Of a stretch of DNA of 64,000 bases, positions 1-9,385 are shown one piece after another. The DNA is from Comamonadaceae bacterium CG12_big_fil_rev_8_21_14_0_65_59_15 (GTDB lineage Bacteria > Pseudomonadota > Gammaproteobacteria > Burkholderiales > Burkholderiaceae_C), in the NCBI GenBank assembly GCA_002786915.1, contig PCUV01000024.1, positions 62,001 to 126,000 of the forward strand, in the 5' to 3' direction. Below the pieces are notes generated by a model. It did no database searches. It was not told the origin of the DNA and saw only the letters and a list, made by a program, of their open reading frames with translations. The position numbers were made by a program, and so were the translations under genes. The number at the start of each line of letters is the position of its first letter. Position 1 is the stretch's first letter.

Positions 1-2022
1 GCTGGTGCCCACTTTGGCCATGGCCGCAGCGGTAAAGCCCTCGGTCAGAAACGGCAGCAGGTCCTTGCCCGTAGAGGTGGCGGCGTTCTCGGCCGCACGC
101 CGCGCAATATAGGCCAGGCCACCACCTCCGGGCACCAGCCCGACACCCACTTCGACCAACCCGATGTAGCTTTCCATGGCAGCCACGCGCTGGCTGCTGT
201 ACAGGCCCAGTTCGCAGCCCCCGCCAAGCGCCAGACCGCGCATGGCAGAAATCACCGGCACGTTGGCGTAGCGCAGTTTCAGCATGGCTTGCTGCATCTC
301 CAACTCGGCCGCCTCGATCGCCTTGACCCCGCCGGTCATGAAAGCCGGCAGCATGGCCTGCAGATCGGCCCCGGCGGAGAACACCTCGTCGTTGCTCCAG
401 ATCACCAGGCCTTTGTAGTCGGCCTCGGCCAGCTCCAGGCCTTTGAGCAAGCCTTCGATCACGTCCGGGCCGATGGCGTGCATCTTGGTCTTGATGCTGG
501 CAATGACCACCGGCGCTTCCAGCGTCCACAGGCGGATCGCGTCGTCTTCATACAGGGTGTTACCCGCATTGGCGGCCGACGGCGCGCCTGCGCCCAGCAC
601 GCTCTCTGGGAAATACTGGCGCGCGTACACCGGCAGGCTGCGCACCGGTACAAACTGCTGGCGCGACGGGCTCCACGAGCCTTGCGGCGTGTGCACACCA
701 CCTGCGGCTGCCACCGGGCCTTTGAACACCCAGTCGGGCAGCGGGACCTGGCACAGCGCCTTGCCAGCGTCGATGTCTTCTTTGACCATGTTGGCCACGT
801 CCAGCCAACCGGCTTCTTGCCACAGCTCAAAGGGCCCTTGCTTCATGCCAAAGCCCCAGCGCATGCACAGATCCACGTCGCGTGCGTTGTCGGCAATGTC
901 GGCCAGGTGCACGGCGGCGTAGTGGAAAGCGTTGCGCAGAATCGCCCACAAGAATTGCCCCTGCGCACCCTCCGCGTTGCGCAACAGTTTCAGGCGCTCG
1001 GCGGCGGGCTTCTTCAACATGCGGGTATAGACCTCGTCGGCTTTTTCACCGGCGGGCACGTAGGTTTTGGTCTTGAGGTCAAACCGCAGGATGTCGCGCC
1101 CTACCTTTTTGAAGAAACCGGCCTTGGTCTTCTGGCCCAGGTTGCCCATTTCCAACAAAGTTTTCAGCACCTCGGGGGTGGCGAAGCTGCCATAAAACGG
1201 ATCAGAGTCAGCAGACAGAGTGTCTTGCAGCGTCTTGATCACGTGCGCCATGGTGTCCAACCCCACCACGTCAGCGGTGCGAAACGTGCCGCTGCTGGCC
1301 CGGCCCAGCTTTTTGCCGGTGAGGTCGTCCACCACGTCGTAGCTCAGGCCAAAGTTTTTGACTTCTTTCATGGTGGCCAACATACCGGCCACGCCGACGC
1401 GATTGGCAATAAAGTTGGGCGTATCTTTGGCGCGCACCACGCCTTTGCCCAGGTTGCTGGTGACAAAGGCTTCCAGGTTATCCAGAATGTGCGGCTCGGT
1501 GGTGGGGGTGTTGATCAGCTCCACCAGCAGCATGTAGCGCGGCGGGTTGAAGAAGTGGATACCGCAAAAGCGTGGTTTGAGCGACTCGGGCAGCACCTCA
1601 CTCAACTTGGTGATCGACAGGCCCGAGGTGTTGGAGGCGACGATGGCGTGCGGTGCCACAAACGGCGCGATCTTTTTGTACAGGTCGAGTTTCCAGTCCA
1701 TGCGCTCGGCGATGGCTTCGATGATCAGGTCGCAGCCGCGCAGCTGCTCCATATGTTCTTCGTAATTGGCCTGGCCGATCAACGCGGCATCGGTAGGCAC
1801 GCCCAGCGGTGATGGCTTGAGCTTTTTCAGGCCCTCCACGGCTTTGGTGACGATGCCGTTTTTCGAGAAACCGAGCGACGGGGTCCCTCCCCCGTCTTTG
1901 TCCTTGGCGGGCAGGTCAAACAAGACCACCGGCACTTTGCAATTGACTAGGTGCGCGGCGATCTGCGCGCCCATCACACCGGCGCCGAGGACGGCGACTT
2001 TTCTGACGTTGAATCGGGACAT
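1..2022 (-). CDS. FadN-type 3-hydroxyacyl-CoA dehydrogenase/enoyl-CoA hydratase (3' end cut)
   Basis: Bifunctional beta-oxidation enzyme that hydrates enoyl-CoA and oxidises 3-hydroxyacyl-CoA with NAD. The reading frame is open from an ATG at 2020-2022, preceded by AAGGA, to the window edge (674 codons; the family is about 790-800). An N-terminal Rossmann motif (VAVLGAGVMGAQIAAHL) begins the hydroxyacyl-CoA dehydrogenase half, followed by the GIHFFNPP segment. The C-terminal third is an enoyl-CoA hydratase domain with the GLALGGGCELGL oxyanion region. This order (dehydrogenase first, hydratase last) is that of Bacillus FadN rather than E. coli FadB. It lies downstream of an acyl-CoA dehydrogenase gene on the same strand, so a fatty-acid degradation operon is likely, with a thiolase expected just beyond the window. 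Confidence 0.93.
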   Translation of the reverse strand, partial: MSRFNVRKVAVLGAGVMGAQIAAHLVNCKVPVVLFDLPAKDKDGGGTPSLGFSKNGIVTKAVEGLKKLKPSPLGVPTDAALIGQANYEEHMEQLRGCDLIIEAIAERMDWKLDLYKKIAPFVAPHAIVASNTSGLSITKLSEVLPESLKPRFCGIHFFNPPRYMLLVELINTPTTEPHILDNLEAFVTSNLGKGVVRAKDTPNFIANRVGVAGMLATMKEVKNFGLSYDVVDDLTGKKLGRASSGTFRTADVVGLDTMAHVIKTLQDTLSADSDPFYGSFATPEVLKTLLEMGNLGQKTKAGFFKKVGRDILRFDLKTKTYVPAGEKADEVYTRMLKKPAAERLKLLRNAEGAQGQFLWAILRNAFHYAAVHLADIADNARDVDLCMRWGFGMKQGPFELWQEAGWLDVANMVKEDIDAGKALCQVPLPDWVFKGPVAAAGGVHTPQGSWSPSRQQFVPVRSLPVYARQYFPESVLGAGAPSAANAGNTLYEDDAIRLWTLEAPVVIASIKTKMHAIGPDVIEGLLKGLELAEADYKGLVIWSNDEVFSAGADLQAMLPAFMTGGVKAIEAAELEMQQAMLKLRYANVPVISAMRGLALGGGCELGLYSSQRVAAMESYIGLVEVGVGLVPGGGGLAYIARRAAENAATSTGKDLLPFLTEGFTAAAMAKVGTS

Positions 2023-2072
2023 TTCTATTTCCTTGATGACTTCAAATTTGTAAAGTGAAAAATGCCGAGCTT

Positions 2073-2142
2073 CGTCATTCCCGTGCAGGCGGGAATCCAG
2101 CATCTCAGCCAACCCTGGATTCCCGCCTGCGCGGGAATGACG
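2073..2142. repeat. REP-like inverted repeat
   Basis: Two 28-nt arms at 2073-2100 and 2115-2142 are inverted copies with a single mismatch, separated by 14 nt. The arms carry the CATTCCCG...CGGGAATCC theme seen in many dispersed proteobacterial intergenic repeats. It sits between the DUF2147 and fadN-like genes and could fold into a long hairpin in the transcript. Confidence 0.8.
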
Positions 2143-2202
2143 GGTCAATTTCATGATTCGGGTCGGCTGTGCGCTCTGTCACCCCGAACCCGATCCGGGG
2201 TC

Positions 2203-2230
2203 CATGGATTGCGGGTCGTGGCCCGCAATG
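2203..2230. repeat. 28-bp hairpin repeat, copy 1
   Basis: An exact 28-bp copy of the element at 5435-5462. It holds a stem of 8 bp (ATTGCGGG at 2208-2215 and CCCGCAAT at 2222-2229) around a 6-nt loop. Both copies lie between genes, suggesting a small dispersed repeat rather than a gene-specific terminator; no T-run follows. Confidence 0.75.
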
Positions 2231-2263
2231 ACAGTGCGGGCCACTCAGCTATAGCGACACGCG

Positions 2264-2722
2264 TCACTCCACACGCTGCCACACCTGGGTGCGGTAGAAA
2301 AACGCGATGTAGCCGCGCATTTCCATGGTCTTGCCGCCGTCCACCGGCTGCAGGCGCGTCTTGTAGGTTTTACCGTTGTTGGGGTCCAGAATTTCACCGC
2401 CGCCCCACAGCGTCTTGTCTTGCTCGTCCTGGCGCACGTTGCGCAGGATCGTCATGCCCAGCACCGGCTGGTCCTTGCGCTCGTCGCTGCACTTGTCGCA
2501 CTTGTTGCCAGCTTTGGCGGGGTCGAAGATTTTTTCGATGGTGCCCGAGAGCACGCCGTCTTTTTCGGTGATGCGCACCAGCGATTTGGCAGTTTTACCG
2601 TCATCGTCGATGGTTTTCCACAAGCCCACCGGCGTCATCTGGGCCTGCGCAGCGGCGCTGATGACTATAAATAAAGAAGCGGTCAGCACTTTACTGGCAA
2701 TGGTAAGCGTACGATTTTTCAT
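2264..2722 (-). CDS. DUF2147 secreted protein
   Basis: A 152-residue protein with an N-terminal signal peptide (KNRT start, hydrophobic core to about residue 25, AAAQA cleavage region). The rest matches the DUF2147 pattern: GLWKTIDDDGK near the mature N-terminus, a central segment with Asp/Lys-rich turns, LGMTILRNV, GGEILDPNNGKTYK and the terminal GYIAFFYRTQVWQRV. It is probably periplasmic; the molecular function of the family is not known to me. A CDKCSDERKDQ stretch supplies a CxxC pair, which may be metal-binding or a disulfide. It lies between the acyl-CoA dehydrogenase and the fadN-like gene on the same strand. Confidence 0.85.
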   Translation of the reverse strand: MKNRTLTIASKVLTASLFIVISAAAQAQMTPVGLWKTIDDDGKTAKSLVRITEKDGVLSGTIEKIFDPAKAGNKCDKCSDERKDQPVLGMTILRNVRQDEQDKTLWGGGEILDPNNGKTYKTRLQPVDGGKTMEMRGYIAFFYRTQVWQRVE

Positions 2723-2775
2723 ATAAAACTCCGGTTAAATTGAGGGTTGTAGTCAGCAATGGGTCATAGCAGCCA

Positions 2776-4572
2776 TCACGCCAATGCCGCGTCGCTGTCC
2801 ATCAGCACTTTACAGCCGGCGCGCGCGCTGCGCATCAGCGACGCGGTTTCGGGGAACAGCTTGGCAAAGTAGAAACGCGCCGTCTGTAGCTTGGCTACAT
2901 AAAACGGGTCTGTGTTGCCCGCAGCAATCTGGCGCAGCGCCACCTGCGCCATGCGCGCCCAGAAGTAGCCATAGACCAGGTGACCAGCCACGCGCAGATA
3001 GTCCACGGCGGCGGCACCCACCTCGTCGGCATTCTGGAACGCCTTGAAGCCAATCTCTGTGGTGAATTTGGTCATCTGCTCACCCAGGATGGCAATCGGC
3101 GTGATGAATTCGGCCATCTTTTCGTTGACGCCTTCTTCAGCCACCAGTGCGCCCACCAACTTGCCAAATTTTTTCAGCGTGGCGCCGTTGTTGCCCAGCA
3201 CCTTACGCCCCAGCAAGTCCAGCGACTGGATGGTGTTGGTACCTTCGTAAATCATGTTGATGCGGGCGTCGCGCACAAACTGCTCCATGCCCCATTCCTT
3301 GATGTAGCCATGGCCGCCAAACACCTGCAGGCAGGCGGAGGTAGCGGTCCAGCCGTTGTCGGTGACAAACGCCTTGGCGATGGGTGTCAACAGCGCCAGC
3401 AATTCGGCGGACTCCTTGCGCACCTGCTCGTCGGTGGCGTTGAGTTCTTTCTCTAGCAACATCGAGCAAAAGCACAGCAGCGCGCGCCCGCCTTCGGCAT
3501 ACGCCTTGGCCGTGAGCAGCATCTTGCGCACGTCCGGGTGCACGATGATCGGGTCGGCCGGTTTGTCTTTGGCCTTGGGGCCAGAGAGGCTGCGCATCTG
3601 GATGCGGTCTTTGGCGTAGGCCAGCGCGTTTTGGAAAGCCACCTCAGTCAAGCCCAGCGACTGGTTGCCCACGCCCAGGCGCGCGGCGTTCATCATCACA
3701 AACATGCCCTGCATGCCCTTGTTGGGCTGGCCCACCAGCGTGCCCACCGCGCCGTCGAGCACGATCTGCGCGGTGGAGTTGCCGTGGATGCCCATCTTGT
3801 GCTCCAGCCCACCGCAGTAGATACCGTTGCGCGCACCCAGCGTGCCGTCGGCATTGACGTTGAACTTGGGCACGATGAACAGGCTCACGCCCTTGATGCC
3901 GGGGGGCGCGTCGGGCAGGCGTGCCAGCACCAGGTGGATGATGTTTTCGGCCACGTCATGCTCGCCTGCACTGATGAAAATCTTGTTGCCGGTGAGTTTG
4001 TAGGTTCCATCGGCTTGCGGTTCGGCCTTGGTGCGCATCAGCCCCAGGTCAGTACCGCAATGCGGTTCGGTCAGGCACATGGTGCCGGTCCATTCGCCGC
4101 TGACCATCTTGGGAAGATAGGTTTTCTTTTGCGCGTCGGTGCCGTGCGTGTGCAACGCCGCGTAAGCGCCGTGCGTGAGGCCCGGGTACATGGTCCAGGC
4201 CTGGTTGGCCGAGTTCATCATCTCGTAAAAACACTGGTTGACGATCAACGGCAAGCCTTGCCCACCAAAGTCGGGGTCGCACGCCAGCGCGGGCCAGCCA
4301 CCTTCCACATACTTGGCATAGGCCTCCTTGAAGCCCTTGGGCGTGGTCACGGCGTGGGTGGACTGGTCGATGCTGCAGCCTTCTTCGTCACCGCTGACGT
4401 TCAGGGGCAGCAACACCTCAGACGCAAACTTGCCACCTTCTTCCAGCACGGCGCTGATGGTGTCGGCGTCGATGTCGGCGTGCACCGGCATGGCCCGCAG
4501 GTCGGCGGTGACGTTCAGCAACTCGTGCATCACAAACTGCATGTCGCGCAGCGGCGGGGTATAGATGGGCAT
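2776..4572 (-). CDS. Acyl-CoA dehydrogenase (FadE-like, large form)
   Basis: A 598-residue FAD-dependent acyl-CoA dehydrogenase catalysing the first step of beta-oxidation. Visible marks are the substrate/FAD-binding segment MCLTEPHCGTDLG, the C-terminal IYEGTNTIQSLDLLGRK with the catalytic Glu of the YEGTN motif, and the extra C-terminal domain typical of 590-600-residue family members. The ATG at 4570-4572 was chosen because AGGAGA lies a few bases upstream; an in-frame upstream start would add 13 residues without a ribosome site. Its TetR neighbour, 51 bp upstream on the same strand, and the downstream fadN-like gene indicate a fatty-acid degradation operon. Confidence 0.93.
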   Translation of the reverse strand: MPIYTPPLRDMQFVMHELLNVTADLRAMPVHADIDADTISAVLEEGGKFASEVLLPLNVSGDEEGCSIDQSTHAVTTPKGFKEAYAKYVEGGWPALACDPDFGGQGLPLIVNQCFYEMMNSANQAWTMYPGLTHGAYAALHTHGTDAQKKTYLPKMVSGEWTGTMCLTEPHCGTDLGLMRTKAEPQADGTYKLTGNKIFISAGEHDVAENIIHLVLARLPDAPPGIKGVSLFIVPKFNVNADGTLGARNGIYCGGLEHKMGIHGNSTAQIVLDGAVGTLVGQPNKGMQGMFVMMNAARLGVGNQSLGLTEVAFQNALAYAKDRIQMRSLSGPKAKDKPADPIIVHPDVRKMLLTAKAYAEGGRALLCFCSMLLEKELNATDEQVRKESAELLALLTPIAKAFVTDNGWTATSACLQVFGGHGYIKEWGMEQFVRDARINMIYEGTNTIQSLDLLGRKVLGNNGATLKKFGKLVGALVAEEGVNEKMAEFITPIAILGEQMTKFTTEIGFKAFQNADEVGAAAVDYLRVAGHLVYGYFWARMAQVALRQIAAGNTDPFYVAKLQTARFYFAKLFPETASLMRSARAGCKVLMDSDAALA

Positions 4573-4623
4573 GGTTCTCTCCTGTTGAAAGTAAAGGGTT
4601 GGTCGCGTCAATGACTGGCTTTG

Positions 4624-5295
4624 TTACCGTGCCAGCGGCTTGGTGTAACAGCGCAAAATGTTCTCGAACCCGGTGTTGGCGCGCTCCACCGCACCGGGGT
4701 TTTTCAAAAAGCGGGCTTCGTAGTGCAGCGCCAGAATGAGGCCGTGGATTTCAAAGCCCATCTGCTGCGCATCGGCATCGGCCACCAGATGGCCTTCATC
4801 GCGCGCTTGCAAAATAGCGCGGTACATGGCATTCAGCCAGGTCTGCACAGAGGTTGCCAGCGCGTCGCGCACGGGGCCCGGGCGATCGTCAAACTCGACC
4901 GCGCCGCTGATGAAGATGCAGCCCGACTGGATTTCGACGGCCACGCGCTTCATCCAGTTGGCAAACAGCGTGCGCACGCGCGGCAGACCGCGTGGTGCCT
5001 GCATGGCCGGAAAAAACACCTCGTCTGAAAAGCGCTGGTAATACTCGCGCACGACCGAAATCTGCAGTTCTTCGCGCGAGCCAAAATGGGCAAACACGCC
5101 TGATTTGCTCATGCGCGTGAGCTCGGCCAGCGCGCCGATGCTCAGGCCCTCCAGCCCGATTTGCTCGGCCAGGCCCAGCGCGGCGTTGACGATGAGCTGC
5201 TTGGTCTGCTGACCTTTTTGCAACGCGCGGTCACCCCTGGACTTGGCGGTGCCAGTGCGGCTGGCAGATTTGGCGTGGATGGATGAAACGGACAT
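4624..5295 (-). CDS. TetR/AcrR family regulator
   Basis: A 223-residue regulator with an N-terminal helix-turn-helix (LIVNAALGLAEQIGLEGLSIGALAELTRMSK... and the FAHFGSREEL recognition segment) and a variable ligand-binding C-terminal half. By position, immediately upstream of an acyl-CoA dehydrogenase gene, it probably senses acyl-CoA or fatty acid and represses the beta-oxidation genes (inference). The start at 5293-5295 is chosen over an upstream one that adds 13 residues, because the candidate operator at 5297-5321 lies directly before it. Confidence 0.88.
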   Translation of the reverse strand: MSVSSIHAKSASRTGTAKSRGDRALQKGQQTKQLIVNAALGLAEQIGLEGLSIGALAELTRMSKSGVFAHFGSREELQISVVREYYQRFSDEVFFPAMQAPRGLPRVRTLFANWMKRVAVEIQSGCIFISGAVEFDDRPGPVRDALATSVQTWLNAMYRAILQARDEGHLVADADAQQMGFEIHGLILALHYEARFLKNPGAVERANTGFENILRCYTKPLAR

Positions 5296-5296
5296 G

Positions 5297-5321
5297 GCAC
5301 GGTTAAAAAGAACGACCGTGC
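5297..5321. promoter_or_regulatory. Candidate TetR operator
   Basis: A perfect 7-bp inverted repeat (GCACGGT at 5297-5303 and ACCGTGC at 5315-5321) with an 11-nt spacer lies 2 bp upstream of the TetR start codon. This position would let the regulator repress its own transcription. The link to this regulator is inferred from position only. Confidence 0.55.
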
Positions 5322-5434
5322 TATTTTGCAGCAATTTCAGGTGTTACGTATCGTCTGGGGCAGTTTGCCCACCTTTTCTAGGGAAGTTGTTCTAGCAAAG
5401 GGGCGGGTTTATACCAACACCCCTGATCCAAAGA

Positions 5435-5462
5435 CATGGATTGCGGGTCGTGGCCCGCAATG
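5435..5462. repeat. 28-bp hairpin repeat, copy 2
   Basis: Identical over 28 bp to 2203-2230, with the same 8-bp stem and 6-nt loop. It lies in the 190-bp gap between argB and the TetR gene, just downstream of the argB stop, so it could also form a 3'-end hairpin on the argB transcript. Confidence 0.75.
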
Positions 5463-5484
5463 GAACATAGCCTTTAAACGCCGC

Positions 5485-6450
<966 letters not shown>

Positions 6451-8319
6451 TCAGTCACGCGAACTGGCTTGGTACCCGTGCACGCACATCTGCAAAATGG
6501 TCTTGATGTGCAGCACATCGTCTTGCCGGGCGGCTTGCTGCAAGGCTTGCAGATGCGGTTGCAGGCTGTCCCAGCGCAAAAAGTCTTCATGCGCTTTCAT
6601 GATGCGCGGGTGCGCGGTGGGCTCAGGGTGGTCACCGATCAGCAGCTCCTCATACAGCTTTTCGCCCGGGCGCAAACCGGTCACCTCAATCGCAATATCG
6701 CCGTCGGGCGCGGCGGCGTCGCGCACGCGCAGGCCAGACAACTCGATCATGCGCCGCGCCAGATGCATGATCTTGACCGGCTCGCCCATATCCAGCAAAA
6801 ACACATCGCCGCCCTGCCCCATGGCACCCGCCTGCAGCACCAGTTGCGCGGCTTCGGGGATGGTCATGAAGTAGCGCGTGACCTCGGCGTGCGTCACCGT
6901 GAGCGGCCCACCCGCGGCCAACTGCTTGCGAAACAGCGGCACCACGCTACCGCTGGAACCGAGCACATTGCCAAAACGCACCATGGCAAAGCAAGTGGTG
7001 GGATGTTGCGCGGCCAAGGCCTGCAACACCATTTCAGCCATGCGCTTGCTGGCGCCCATCACATTGGTGGGGCGCACCGCCTTGTCGGTGCTGATCAATA
7101 CAAAGCGGCGCGCGCCGCTGGCCTGCGCCGCCTGCGCCAGGTTGAGCGTGCCAAACACGTTGTTCAAGATGCCTTCGCCCGGGTTGTCCTCCACCATGGG
7201 CACATGTTTGTAGGCTGCTGCGTGGTACACCGTGACGGGGCGGTACTGCTGGCAAATGGCTTGCAAACGCGGCGGGTTGGTCACACTAGCCAGCAGCGGC
7301 ACCAGTTGCACCGCCAACGCCTTGGCCTGGCACAGTGACTGCAGTTCCTGGTGGATAGCGTACAGGTTAAATTCGCTGTGGTCGAGCAATAGCAACTGGC
7401 TGGGCTGTTGCAACACGATCTGGCGCGTGAGCTCGCTGCCAATGCTGCCGCCCGCGCCGCTGACCAGCACGGTCTGGCCCGCCAGGTCGCGTGCGAGCAG
7501 GTCGGGGCGCGGGGACACCGGTTCGCGGCCCAGCAGGTCTTCGATGTCGAGTTCATGAAAGTCTTGTACCGTCACTTTGCCACTGGCCAGGTCTGACAGA
7601 CCCGGTAAGGTACGCACGTGCACCGGCAAGTAACGCAAGCTCTCCAGAATGGCGTTGCGGCGTTCGCGCGACGCGCTGGGCATGGCCAGCAAGATATCTG
7701 TCACGCCCTGGGAGGCTATCAGCCGGTTGATATCTGACGGTGCGTAAACGCCCAGCCCGTTGACACTGCGCCCGACCTTATCGGTGTCGTCATCAATAAA
7801 CCCCAGCACCGCGTACTGATTGGACAGCCGCAGCGCCAATGCTGTTTGCGCACCAGCCGTGCCGGCGCCGTAGATCAGCAAACGCCCCGACTGCCTGGCG
7901 CTGGTATGGCCTTCTTCAATGAGCCAGACGCGTGCCAGGGCACGGCTTGACCCCACCAGGAACAAAAAAATAAGGGGTTGCAATACGCCCAGCGTGCGAG
8001 GCACGCCGATCCAACGCGCCCAGAGTAGCACCGCAGTCAGCACAATGGCATAACACCCGACCGCCTTTCCTGTGGTGTACAGGGCGGCTTGCCCGGAATA
8101 CCTAAAAATGGCACGGTACAAACCAAAACGCAGGAAAACCGGCAACGCCAACACAGGCGCCAAGCCGTACACCCACCACTGCGTCCCACTGGGTCGGTGC
8201 AATGCGTCAAGCCGCAAAGTAAAAGCCAGCCAGGTGGCCAGCAGCGCCAGAAATACATCCAGCGCCATCACGGCAGCCTGCTTGAGCGGCCGCGACCACC
8301 CCAATACCTTGTTTTGCAT
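6451..8319 (-). CDS. WbpM/CapD-type UDP-GlcNAc 4,6-dehydratase, membrane-bound
   Basis: A 622-residue polysaccharide biosynthesis dehydratase. The N-terminal ~110 residues form several membrane helices, followed by a first Rossmann domain (LIYGAGTAGAQTALAL) and a C-terminal SDR catalytic domain starting at VLVSGAGGSIGSELTRQI. The STDKAVRPTNVMGASK stretch has Met in place of the usual Tyr of YxxxK, as known for WbpM-type enzymes. Expected reaction: UDP-GlcNAc to UDP-4-keto-6-deoxy-GlcNAc at the inner membrane. With the phosphoglycosyltransferase and the epimerase/reductase at 8799-10345 it probably makes and transfers QuiNAc or a related sugar. The start is the ATG at 8317-8319; a TTG lies directly before it. 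Confidence 0.93.
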   Translation of the reverse strand: MQNKVLGWSRPLKQAAVMALDVFLALLATWLAFTLRLDALHRPSGTQWWVYGLAPVLALPVFLRFGLYRAIFRYSGQAALYTTGKAVGCYAIVLTAVLLWARWIGVPRTLGVLQPLIFLFLVGSSRALARVWLIEEGHTSARQSGRLLIYGAGTAGAQTALALRLSNQYAVLGFIDDDTDKVGRSVNGLGVYAPSDINRLIASQGVTDILLAMPSASRERRNAILESLRYLPVHVRTLPGLSDLASGKVTVQDFHELDIEDLLGREPVSPRPDLLARDLAGQTVLVSGAGGSIGSELTRQIVLQQPSQLLLLDHSEFNLYAIHQELQSLCQAKALAVQLVPLLASVTNPPRLQAICQQYRPVTVYHAAAYKHVPMVEDNPGEGILNNVFGTLNLAQAAQASGARRFVLISTDKAVRPTNVMGASKRMAEMVLQALAAQHPTTCFAMVRFGNVLGSSGSVVPLFRKQLAAGGPLTVTHAEVTRYFMTIPEAAQLVLQAGAMGQGGDVFLLDMGEPVKIMHLARRMIELSGLRVRDAAAPDGDIAIEVTGLRPGEKLYEELLIGDHPEPTAHPRIMKAHEDFLRWDSLQPHLQALQQAARQDDVLHIKTILQMCVHGYQASSRD

Positions 8320-8428
8320 CAAGGGCGTGCTCGCAAATAATGGTCCCTGAAAACAGCAAATGCCGATTTAGGGCTTGACCAGCCCTTCATACGGCACTTG
8401 CAACGGGTGAAAGTAATCAGCTGGGTTA

Positions 8429-8749
8429 TCAGACAGCAAACGATTCTTTGGTTTTACCCTGCGCCACCTCAGCGGCCAGCCAGCGCGGCATCAGGCCACG
8501 GCCGGACCAGGCTTCACCATTGGGGCCACGGTATTTGATGGCAGCAGGCGTGCCGGCCTTGCTGGTTTTGCCAGCCGTTGACTTGCGCGCGCGGCTCTTG
8601 CCAGCTTCCAGATCTGCCACGGTAATACCATAGGCAGCCATTTTGTCTTTGATATCTTGCACAGCTTTTTGAAGCTCTTGCGCCTTGATGTCTTCCGCTT
8701 GTTTTTGCAACTTGGCGATCTGGTTCTGGATTTCTGTCAAACTGGTCAT
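8429..8749 (-). CDS. H-NS family nucleoid protein (BpH3/Bv3F type)
   Basis: A 106-residue protein with an N-terminal coiled coil (residues ~1-50, rich in Gln, Lys, Glu), a basic linker (KSRARKSTAGKTSKAG), and the C-terminal DNA-binding motif KYRGPNGEAWSGRG, the betaproteobacterial H-NS signature. It would bind curved AT-rich DNA and silence foreign genes. Its placement inside the polysaccharide locus, between wbpM-like and sugar transferase genes, makes local silencing of the AT-rich cluster plausible (inference). A ribosome site AAAGGT lies upstream of the ATG. Confidence 0.93.
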   Translation of the reverse strand: MTSLTEIQNQIAKLQKQAEDIKAQELQKAVQDIKDKMAAYGITVADLEAGKSRARKSTAGKTSKAGTPAAIKYRGPNGEAWSGRGLMPRWLAAEVAQGKTKESFAV

Positions 8750-8798
8750 GTGAATTACCTTTAGGAGGAAAATGAAAGAGGTGCTGATTATGACTTAA

Positions 8799-9359
8799 TT
8801 AATGCGTGATGTGATCCTGCTTGAGCACTTTCCATGCTGTCAAAAAAATGATTTGTAAGTCAAACCAGAGCGATTGGCGGTGTAAATATTCAACATCCAA
8901 CGCCACCTTGGTGGGTATGGGCAGCTCATCTCGCCCGTTGATCTGCGCCCAACCCGTCAACCCCGGCACCAATGTGTGCACACCGGCACGGGTACGCAGG
9001 TCGATCAGATCTTGCTGGTTGAACAAAGCCGGGCGTGGGCCAACAAAACTCATGTCGCCCACCAAAATACTCCACAGTTGGGGTAATTCATCGAGGCTGG
9101 TTTTTCTAATGAAACTTCCAATAGGTGTCAGATAAGCGTCCGGGTTGCTCAATAAATGCGTCGCTAGTGCAGGCGTTCCTGTTTTCATACTACGAAATTT
9201 GGGCATTTTGAATAGCTGATTATTGCGCCCTACACGGTCTGACCAATACAAAATCGGACCTTTGGAAGTGATCAGCACCAGTAGCGCCACAAGCATAATA
9301 GGCAACAGCAAAAAACAACCAGCCAGCGCCACCAGCAACACGTCAAAAAATCTTTTCAT
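8799..9359 (-). CDS. Phosphoglycosyltransferase (bacterial sugar transferase, PglC/WcaJ family)
   Basis: A 186-residue monotopic membrane enzyme that transfers a sugar-1-phosphate from a UDP-sugar to undecaprenyl phosphate, starting a polysaccharide repeat unit. It has the single N-terminal hydrophobic segment (MKRFFDVLLVALAGC... to residue ~32), then KFRSMKT, the catalytic TSLDELPQLWSILVGDMSFVGPRP with the Asp-Glu dyad, and GLTGWAQINGRD. It is the short, PglC-like form without the extra N-terminal helices of WbaP. Together with the adjacent WbpM-like dehydratase and epimerase, the likely donor is UDP-QuiNAc or a derivative (inference). Confidence 0.93.
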   Translation of the reverse strand: MKRFFDVLLVALAGCFLLLPIMLVALLVLITSKGPILYWSDRVGRNNQLFKMPKFRSMKTGTPALATHLLSNPDAYLTPIGSFIRKTSLDELPQLWSILVGDMSFVGPRPALFNQQDLIDLRTRAGVHTLVPGLTGWAQINGRDELPIPTKVALDVEYLHRQSLWFDLQIIFLTAWKVLKQDHITH

Positions 9360-9385
9360 TGCGAATTCAGAATCGTCAGTTTTGC

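Noticed and set aside
289-1812. Long plus-strand open frame of 507 codons
   Set aside because: It is antisense to the FadN-like gene, which has clear family motifs. High-GC DNA often leaves such long open frames opposite real genes.
8370-8386. 6-bp hairpin AGGGCT-TGACC-AGCCCT after the H-NS gene
   Set aside because: It could be a terminator, but no T-run follows on the minus strand and the stem is short; not reported as a feature.
8758-8795. Plus-strand mini frame of eight codons after a perfect AGGAGG
   Set aside because: The strong site looks convincing but the frame ends after eight codons and nothing follows; it lies opposite the H-NS leader and is probably chance.
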